NCBI GenBank assembly: GCA_900544685.1
Contig: UQWA01000005.1
Span: 56,212 to 120,211 of the forward strand
Reading direction: 5' to 3'
DNA from: an uncultured Lachnospiraceae bacterium
Lineage (GTDB): Bacteria; Bacillota; Clostridia; Lachnospirales; Lachnospiraceae
Length of the DNA: 64,000 nucleotides
A program made the translations under genes and the position numbers. Every line of letters begins with the position of its first letter. Within the stretch, counting starts at the first letter, position 1. Under the pieces are notes generated by a model. It saw only the letters and a program-made list of their open reading frames with translations, was not told the DNA's origin and made no database searches. Shown here in pieces: positions 58,204 through 64,000 of the stretch.

Positions 58204-59565
58204 GTGATACATCAGTATAAAAATAATGGATATAACATTGTGCTGGATACCAACAGCGGGGCAGTGCATGTTGTGGATGATCTGGTATACGATGTCATCG
58301 GACTGCTTGACCAGGGGAAAGACAGCAATTCCATTTGTCAGGAACTGAAAAGTGCCTATCCGGAAAGTGATATAAAAGAAGCTATCACTGAGTGCCATGA
58401 ACTGGAAGAAGCCGGTCAGCTGTTTACAAAGGATATCTACCGGGATGCCATCATTGATTTTAAGGCACGCCAGACTGTGGTAAAAGCTCTGTGCCTTCAT
58501 ATTGCACATGATTGTAATCTTGCCTGTAAGTATTGCTTTGCAGAAGAAGGCGAGTATCATGGAAGAAGAGCTCTGATGAGTTTTGAAGTGGGGAAAAAAG
58601 CACTGGATTTCCTGATTGCCAATTCTGGCAGCAGACGAAATCTGGAGGTAGACTTTTTCGGCGGCGAACCGCTGATGAACTGGCAGGTAGTAAAAGATCT
58701 GGTAAAATATGGACGGGAACAGGAAAAGCTTCATGACAAAAAGTTCCGTTTTACACTGACAACCAATGGTGTACTTTTGAATGATGAGGTTATGGAATTC
58801 TGTAACAAAGAGATGGCAAATGTGGTACTGAGCATAGACGGAAGAAAAGAGATTCATGATCTCATGCGTCCTTTCCGTGGCGGTAAGGGAAGCTATGATC
58901 TGATCATTCCGAAGTTCCAGAAGTTTGCAGAGAGCAGAAATCAGGAAAAGTACTATGTAAGAGGGACTTTTACCCGCAACAATCTGGACTTTGCAGAAGA
59001 CGTGCTTCATCTGGCGGATCTGGGATTTAAACAGATTTCCGTGGAACCGGTAGTAGCCCAGGAATCCGAAGACTACAGTATACGTGAAGAAGATATTCCG
59101 AAGATCTGTGAGGAATATGATAAGCTGGCAAAAGAGATGATTAAGCGTGAAAAAGAAGGAAGAGGATTTAATTTCTTCCATTTCATGATTGATCTTACCG
59201 GTGGACCATGTGTCTACAAACGACTGTCCGGATGTGGATCGGGTACAGAGTATCTGGCAGTGACTCCATGGGGAGATTTTTATCCATGTCACCAGTTTGT
59301 GGGGCAGGAAGAATTCCTGATGGGCAATGTAGACGAAGGACTTAAGAGACTGGATATCCGTGATGAATTTAAGTGCTGCAATGTCTATGCAAAAGAGAAG
59401 TGCCGTGACTGTTTTGCAAGATTCTACTGCAGCGGTGGCTGTGCAGCTAATTCTTACAATTTCCACGGAAGTATCAATGATGCATATGATATCGGATGCA
59501 AGCTCCAGCAGAAGAGAATCGAATGTGCCATCATGATTAAGGCAGCGCTGGCAGATGCAGAATAA
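58204..59565 (+). CDS. scfB: SCIFF radical SAM maturase (SPASM domain)
   Basis: The 453-residue enzyme has an N-terminal peptide-recognition domain (YNIVLDTNSGAVHVVDDLVYDVI), the radical SAM cluster C104/C108/C111 (CNLACKYCFAEEG), FFGGEPLMNW, TLTTNGVLL, and a C-terminal SPASM domain with many cysteines (GGPCVYKRLSGCGSG, FYPCHQFVG, CRDCFARFYCSGGCAANS) for two auxiliary Fe-S clusters. It forms thioether cross-links in the SCIFF peptide encoded just upstream. GTG 58204 has AAGGGG 7 nt upstream; the frame is open from 58156 but that region is the hairpin. secDF follows after 45 nt. Confidence 0.96.
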   Translation: MIHQYKNNGYNIVLDTNSGAVHVVDDLVYDVIGLLDQGKDSNSICQELKSAYPESDIKEAITECHELEEAGQLFTKDIYRDAIIDFKARQTVVKALCLHIAHDCNLACKYCFAEEGEYHGRRALMSFEVGKKALDFLIANSGSRRNLEVDFFGGEPLMNWQVVKDLVKYGREQEKLHDKKFRFTLTTNGVLLNDEVMEFCNKEMANVVLSIDGRKEIHDLMRPFRGGKGSYDLIIPKFQKFAESRNQEKYYVRGTFTRNNLDFAEDVLHLADLGFKQISVEPVVAQESEDYSIREEDIPKICEEYDKLAKEMIKREKEGRGFNFFHFMIDLTGGPCVYKRLSGCGSGTEYLAVTPWGDFYPCHQFVGQEEFLMGNVDEGLKRLDIRDEFKCCNVYAKEKCRDCFARFYCSGGCAANSYNFHGSINDAYDIGCKLQQKRIECAIMIKAALADAE

Positions 59566-59610
59566 GCCGGTGCTTGTGTGTCTCTAAATAATAGAAAAGA
59601 GGAAAAGAAC

Positions 59611-61758
59611 ATGAATAAGAACAAATCAATTGCAGTGGTGATTGGCACCGTTGTTCTTACGATATTACTGGCATTTACCACCATTGTTGGATTCGGTCCG
59701 ACCGGAACCGGTGCAGCCAGAAATATTATTACCGGTCTGGATCTGTCCGGTGGTGTCAGCATTACATATCGTGCAATCAGCGATGGAACACCTTCATCTG
59801 AAGATATGAAGGATACCATTTACAAACTGCAGCAGCGTGTTGCCGGATACAGTACAGAAGCGCAGGTTTACCAGGAAGGGGATGACCGTATCAATATCGA
59901 GATTCCTGGTGTAAGTGATGCCAACAAGATTCTGGAAGAACTTGGTAAGCCGGGTTCCCTGTCATTCCAGACAGAAGACGGAACAACAGTCCTTGATGGA
60001 ACAGATGTGCAGACTGCTCAGGCAGCGACCTCTGCAGACAGCCTTGGCAATTCACAGAATGTAGTAGAACTTCAGTTAACAGACGAAGGAGCAAAGAAGT
60101 TCGCAGATGCTACTGAAGCGAACATCGGCAAACGCATCTATATTGTTTATGATAATCAGGTGATCAGCGCACCGACTGTACAGGCCCACATTACCGGAGG
60201 TACGGCACAGATCACTGGTATGGCGGACCGTGAGGAAGCAGAAAATCTTGCATCTTCGATCCGTATTGGTTCCCTGTCATTGGAATTGGAAGAACTTCGT
60301 TCTAATGTAGTAGGAGCGCAGCTTGGATCTGCAGCAATCAGTACCAGCATCAAGGCAGGAGCAATTGGTCTGGTGATCGTTATGATTTTTATGTGCATCG
60401 TATATCTGGTACCGGGTATTATAGCCAGTGTTTCCCTTTTGATTTATACAGGATTGATTCTGGTATGCCTGAATGCCTTTGACCTGACGCTGACTCTGTC
60501 TGGAATTGCAGGTATTATTCTTTCCATTGGTATGGCGGTAGACGCCAATGTTATCATCTACGCACGTATCCGTGAAGAGATCGCAGACGGTAAGACAGTC
60601 AAGACTGCCATTAAGATTGGTTTCCAGAAGGCACTGTCTGCTATTTTGGATGGTAACATTACCACACTGATTGCGGCAGCTATTCTGGCATATAAGGGAA
60701 CCGGAAGTGTACAGGGATTTGCACAGACTCTGGCACTTGGTATTGTTTTATCCATGTTCACGGCTCTGGTAGTATCCAGACTGATTGTAAATGCGGTTTA
60801 TACACTTGGCGTGAAGGATGAGAAGTTCTATGGAAGAGCCAAGGAAAGAAAGGCAATTGACTTTGTTGGAAAGAGCAAGATTTTCTTTATTCTTTCTATT
60901 GTAGTGATTCTGATCGGACCGGCAGGAATGCTGATGCATGAAAAGAATGACGGCAAAATTCTGAATTACAGCCTTGAGTTTATGGGCGGTACTTCTACTA
61001 CGGTTACATTCAATGAAGATTTTTCTATTGAAGAACTGGATGCAAAGGTTGCACCGGTTGTTCAGGAGGTAACCAAGGATGCAAATATTCAGATGCAGAA
61101 GGTAACAGGTGGCAATCAGGTTATTATTAAGACAAGAGAATTATCGGTAGACGAGAGACAGGAACTGGAACAGAAGCTGGTGGATGAATTCGGTGTAGAC
61201 GAGACAACTATTTCTGAAGAAAGTATTTCCTCCACTGTAAGTGCTGAGATGAAGTCAGATGCAATAGTAGCAGTTATCATTGCAACCATCTGTATGCTGT
61301 TATATATCTGGTTCCGTTTCAAAGATGTACGTTTTGCAACCAGTGCAGTAATTGCTCTCATACATGATGTGCTGGTAGTATTGATGTGCTATGTAGTACT
61401 GTGGATCAGTGTAGGTAATACCTTTATTGCCTGCATGCTGACTCTGGTAGGTTATTCCATCAATGCAACCATTGTTATCTTTGACCGTATCAGAGAGAAC
61501 ATGAAGCTGATGAAAGGCAAGGATTATAAGGATATTGTAAATACCAGTATCACACAGACACTGACCAGAAGTATTTATACTTCATTTACAACCTTTGTTA
61601 TGATTGCGATCCTGTTTATCATGGGCGTAAGTTCCATACGTGAATTCGCACTTCCATTGATGGTAGGTGTGCTTTGTGGTGGTTATTCATCTGTATGCAT
61701 TACTGGACCATTGTGGTATGTAATGAAGACAAAGATCAAAGACAAAAAGAAAAAATAA
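59611..61758 (+). CDS. secDF: Fused protein translocase subunit SecDF
   Basis: The 715-residue protein joins SecD and SecF. The SecD half has GLDLSGGVSITYR, an extracytoplasmic P1-type domain, and the helix pair with GIAGIILSIGMAVDANVIIYARIREE. The SecF half begins near residue 415 (IDFVGKSKIFFIL, LEFMGGTSTTV) and has LVGYSINATIVIFDRIRENMK. About twelve membrane segments are expected. It uses the proton gradient to help Sec export. ATG 59611 follows AGAGGAAAAG. It lies directly behind the SCIFF maturase gene, and yajC is not adjacent. Confidence 0.96.
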   Translation: MNKNKSIAVVIGTVVLTILLAFTTIVGFGPTGTGAARNIITGLDLSGGVSITYRAISDGTPSSEDMKDTIYKLQQRVAGYSTEAQVYQEGDDRINIEIPGVSDANKILEELGKPGSLSFQTEDGTTVLDGTDVQTAQAATSADSLGNSQNVVELQLTDEGAKKFADATEANIGKRIYIVYDNQVISAPTVQAHITGGTAQITGMADREEAENLASSIRIGSLSLELEELRSNVVGAQLGSAAISTSIKAGAIGLVIVMIFMCIVYLVPGIIASVSLLIYTGLILVCLNAFDLTLTLSGIAGIILSIGMAVDANVIIYARIREEIADGKTVKTAIKIGFQKALSAILDGNITTLIAAAILAYKGTGSVQGFAQTLALGIVLSMFTALVVSRLIVNAVYTLGVKDEKFYGRAKERKAIDFVGKSKIFFILSIVVILIGPAGMLMHEKNDGKILNYSLEFMGGTSTTVTFNEDFSIEELDAKVAPVVQEVTKDANIQMQKVTGGNQVIIKTRELSVDERQELEQKLVDEFGVDETTISEESISSTVSAEMKSDAIVAVIIATICMLLYIWFRFKDVRFATSAVIALIHDVLVVLMCYVVLWISVGNTFIACMLTLVGYSINATIVIFDRIRENMKLMKGKDYKDIVNTSITQTLTRSIYTSFTTFVMIAILFIMGVSSIREFALPLMVGVLCGGYSSVCITGPLWYVMKTKIKDKKKK

Positions 61759-61773
61759 GCAGTAAACAGACAG

Positions 61774-61798
61774 CCCCGACAGCAATGCCGGGGCGTTT
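61774..61798 (+). terminator. Terminator-like stem after secDF
   Basis: CCCCG (61774-61778) and CGGGG (61789-61793) around a 10-nt loop, followed by CGTTTCT. The T tract is short, so termination is probably partial. Confidence 0.55.
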
Positions 61799-61836
61799 CT
61801 GATAAATGTGAAGGATATTTACGTTTATCAGAAGCG
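61794..61836. other. Hairpin between secDF and recJ
   Basis: TTCTGATAAA (61797-61806) and TTTATCAGAA (61824-61833) pair perfectly with a CG/CG extension over a T-G pair; loop 17 nt. No T tract on either side. It could be an mRNA-stability element or a protein-binding site. Confidence 0.5.
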
Positions 61837-61880
61837 TCCTGACTGGAAAAAGATCAGACGAGAGATAAGCGAGGAGAAAT

Positions 61881-63641
61881 ATGAAAAAGTGGGTAGTAGC
61901 TGCCAAACGGGCAGATTTTAAGGCAATCGGTGAGAAATATCATATTGACCAGGTGACGGCCAGACTGATCCGTAACCGTGATGTGACAGGTGATGATGCT
62001 CTTCGGGAATATCTTTACGGGACCATTGCAGATATGCATGATCCAGAAGAGATGAAAGGAATTGTGGAGGCAGCAGATCTACTTCTTTTCAAAATCAAAG
62101 AAAAGGCGGCAATTCGAATTATTGGGGATTATGATATAGACGGGGTGACGGCTACCTATATCCTGTATACAGGACTGAAAAAGTGTGGCGCGATGGTAGA
62201 TTATGAGATTCCGGATCGCATCCGCGACGGATATGGGATCAATGAACAGCTTGTGCAAAATGCGTGGGAGGATGGAATCGATACAATACTGACCTGTGAT
62301 AATGGGATCTCTGCCATAGACCAGATTGCGTATGCCAAAAAGCTGGGTATGACAGTGATTGTGACAGACCACCATGAACTTCGAACAAGAGAAGAGGATG
62401 GAAAAGTTCAGGTGATCCTTCCGGATGCAGATGTTGTAGTGAATCCTCATCAGCCAGACTGTCCTTATCCATATAAAGATCTGTGCGGAGGGGCAGTGGC
62501 TTACAAATTGATGCAGGAATTATACCGGAAAAAGAGCTTTCCAGACAGAGAGATAGAGAATCTGATTGAGTATGCCGCTATTGCCACAGTGGGAGATGTG
62601 ATGAAGCTGACGGGTGAGAACCGCATTATTGTGAAAGAGGGATTAAAACGGCTGAATCATACGCAGAATATAGGACTAAAGGCATTGATTCGTGTCAATG
62701 GACTGGAAGACAGAGAGATTAATTCCTATCACATTGGTTTTGTAATCGGCCCATGTATCAATGCCAGTGGCCGTCTTACTACCGCAAAAAAGGCACTGGA
62801 ACTGCTTCTGTGTGGATCCGGGGAAAGGGCGGAAGTTCTGGCAGAAGAACTGCTGAGCCTGAATACAGAGCGTAAGGAACTGACCAGACAGGGGTACGAA
62901 GAAGCAGTAAAACAGATTGAGAGTACTTCTTTAAAAGATGATAAGGTATTGATTGTATATCTGCCGGATTGTCATGAGAGCATTGCCGGTATCATTGCAG
63001 GAAGAATCAGGGAACGCTATTATCGTCCTGTTTTTGTACTGACAAATGGAGAAAAGTCAGTGAAGGGTTCTGGAAGATCCATAGAAGGGTATTCCATGTT
63101 TGAAGAGATGCAGAAGTGTGATGACCTGTTTTTGAATTATGGAGGACATCCTATGGCTGCTGGCTGCTCTCTGGAGAGGGAGAATATCCAGCCTTTGAGG
63201 GAACGCTTAAATATCGCCGCACATTTGACAGAAGAAGATTTGACGGAAAAGATCTGCATTGATGTGCCAATGCCGATCAGTTATATTACAGAACATCTGA
63301 TTGAAGAATTGAATGTGCTGGAACCTTTTGGCACTGCCAATAAAAAACCGGTCTTTGCTGAGAAAGATGTAAGTATCCTTGGTGCAAGAATCCTGGGACA
63401 GAATCGGAATGTAATAAAAATGCAAGTGACAAACACATCCGGTATCGTAATGGACGCTCTGTATTTTGGAGATGTGGAAGAATTTCGGACTTATCTGGAG
63501 GAAAAATATGGATATGCTGAGACAGAGAAGTTGTTCCAAAACCGGAAGACCGGTATCACACTTTCTGTGATATACTATCCGACGATTAATGAATACCGGG
63601 GGCAGAGAAGCATTCAGATTGTCATATCTGATTATCAGTAG
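61881..63641 (+). CDS. recJ: Single-stranded-DNA-specific exonuclease RecJ
   Basis: The 586-residue DHH-family nuclease degrades single-stranded DNA 5' to 3' in recombination and repair. The first motif is IRIIGDYDIDGVTATYIL (D83, D85, D87), then TVIVTDHHELR with DHH, the VNPHQPDCPYPYKDLCGGAVAYK block, GPCINASGRLTTAKKALELL, and the DHHA1 GGHPMAAGCSL. A C-terminal OB-like domain is present. Length is typical for Firmicutes. GAGGAG precedes the ATG. Confidence 0.96.
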   Translation: MKKWVVAAKRADFKAIGEKYHIDQVTARLIRNRDVTGDDALREYLYGTIADMHDPEEMKGIVEAADLLLFKIKEKAAIRIIGDYDIDGVTATYILYTGLKKCGAMVDYEIPDRIRDGYGINEQLVQNAWEDGIDTILTCDNGISAIDQIAYAKKLGMTVIVTDHHELRTREEDGKVQVILPDADVVVNPHQPDCPYPYKDLCGGAVAYKLMQELYRKKSFPDREIENLIEYAAIATVGDVMKLTGENRIIVKEGLKRLNHTQNIGLKALIRVNGLEDREINSYHIGFVIGPCINASGRLTTAKKALELLLCGSGERAEVLAEELLSLNTERKELTRQGYEEAVKQIESTSLKDDKVLIVYLPDCHESIAGIIAGRIRERYYRPVFVLTNGEKSVKGSGRSIEGYSMFEEMQKCDDLFLNYGGHPMAAGCSLERENIQPLRERLNIAAHLTEEDLTEKICIDVPMPISYITEHLIEELNVLEPFGTANKKPVFAEKDVSILGARILGQNRNVIKMQVTNTSGIVMDALYFGDVEEFRTYLEEKYGYAETEKLFQNRKTGITLSVIYYPTINEYRGQRSIQIVISDYQ

Positions 63642-63660
63642 GCTCAAACCTGCGCAGTGC

Positions 63661-63689
63661 TTGACAAACTACGGGGAAAAGCATAGAAT
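63661..63689 (+). promoter_or_regulatory. Promoter of leuS
   Basis: TTGACA (63661-63666) and TAGAAT (63684-63689) are 17 bp apart. The leader of about 45 nt is too short for a T-box, so leucine control of this type is absent here. Confidence 0.75.
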
Positions 63690-63741
63690 TAAAAAAGCGA
63701 AAATTTACAGGAAACTGTATGAAATATAGGAGGAAAAAGGA

Positions 63742-64000
63742 ATGGCTGTACCATACAATCACAGAGCCATTGAACAGAAGTGGCAGAAGATCTGGGATGA
63801 TGAAAAAGCATTTGCAGCAACAAATGATTACACAAAACCAAAATATTATGCACTGGTTGAATTCCCATATCCATCAGGACAGGGACTTCATGTAGGACAT
63901 CCAAGACCATATACCGCACTGGATATTGTGGCAAGAAAAAGAAGAATGCAGGGATACAATGTACTTTATCCGATGGGATGGGATGCATTTGGTCTGCCGA
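63742..64000 (+). CDS. leuS: Leucyl-tRNA synthetase, N-terminal part
   Basis: The gene runs off the window after 86 codons. The start MAVPYNHRAIEQKWQKIW, YALVEFPYPSGQGLHVGHPRPYT with HIGH-like H50-V-G-H53, and VARKRRMQGYNVLYPMGWDAFGLP are diagnostic of class Ia LeuRS. It charges tRNA-Leu. AGGAGG stands 8 nt before the ATG. The cut prevents any statement on editing or C-terminal domains. Confidence 0.97.
   Translation, partial: MAVPYNHRAIEQKWQKIWDDEKAFAATNDYTKPKYYALVEFPYPSGQGLHVGHPRPYTALDIVARKRRMQGYNVLYPMGWDAFGLP

Noticed and set aside
58174..59466. 430-codon antisense frame opposite the SCIFF maturase gene
   Set aside because: It mirrors scfB exactly, lacks a start signal and shows no recognisable domain.
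63642..63741. T-box leader for leuS
   Set aside because: The gap is only 100 nt, has its own promoter close to the gene and shows no T-box sequence or antiterminator.
1..64000. CRISPR arrays, insertion sequences, prophage or integrase genes
   Set aside because: No regularly spaced direct repeats, transposase, integrase or phage structural proteins were found in any frame.

Overview
The window looks like a chromosomal segment of a spore-forming, low-to-moderate GC Clostridia, most likely family Lachnospiraceae. The evidence is spore genes (an alpha/beta SASP, gpr, spoIIP, an uninterrupted sigK, a CwlC-like amidase), CodY, two CIRCE/HrcA-controlled chaperone operons, a SCIFF ranthipeptide locus, a GlnRS gene, and the typical Firmicutes gene order. 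I see no phage, IS element, CRISPR array, rRNA or plasmid functions. The genes are densely packed, mostly on the + strand, with frequent 1-4 nt overlaps. Several true starts are TTG or GTG, decided by their ribosome-binding sites.

Layout. 1-2.2 kb: end of hemB, hemL and a DUF1461 membrane protein. 2.2-20.9 kb: SASP, then the conserved block holA-rpsT(-)-gpr-spoIIP-lepA-hemW-hrcA-grpE-dnaK-dnaJ-prmA-rsmE. It follows the Bacillus order, with a secreted CHAP protein and an SGNH protein inserted before hrcA, and a cysteine desulfurase/thiI pair before mtaB. 21-28.1 kb: a Crh/HPr-like protein(-), mtaB, ireB, ruvX, DUF1292, RNase J, YlbF, a shortened MltG-like protein, trmR and trhP. 28.1-39.5 kb: sigK, a phosphopantetheinyl transferase, comM, dprA, topA, codY, groES-groEL, a small membrane protein and guaB. 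39.5-47.3 kb: a HEAT-repeat methyltransferase, tRNA-Gly(GCC) followed by a highly structured intergenic stretch, a PurF-like protein without its glutaminase cysteine, a P-type ATPase, a histidine kinase, a response regulator and a degenerate receiver. 47.3-57.8 kb: CwlC-like amidase, L,D-transpeptidase, mutY, glycosyltransferase, lipid kinase(-), glnS, ArsR regulator(-), YdcF-like, TraX-like(-) and a lipoprotein form of trigger factor(-). 57.9-64 kb: SCIFF precursor and its radical SAM maturase, secDF, recJ and the start of leuS.

How the parts fit. Heat shock is controlled by HrcA at two perfect CIRCE elements. CodY probably controls its own gene through a near-consensus box. Sporulation genes are scattered; a sigma-K type -10 in front of the CwlC-like gene would link it to the sigK gene in the same window. 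tRNA modification is well represented (thiI, mtaB, trmR, trhP). The SCIFF pair lies between a secreted foldase (divergent) and SecDF (downstream), a grouping that suggests maturation followed by export.

Points most worth a second look: the SCIFF neighbourhood, the structured stretch after tRNA-Gly, a small family of GTATCTGT/ACAGATAC hairpins in intergenic gaps, the pseudo-receiver with Glu at the phosphorylation site, the cysteine-less PurF paralogue, and the MltG remnant at the mltG position.
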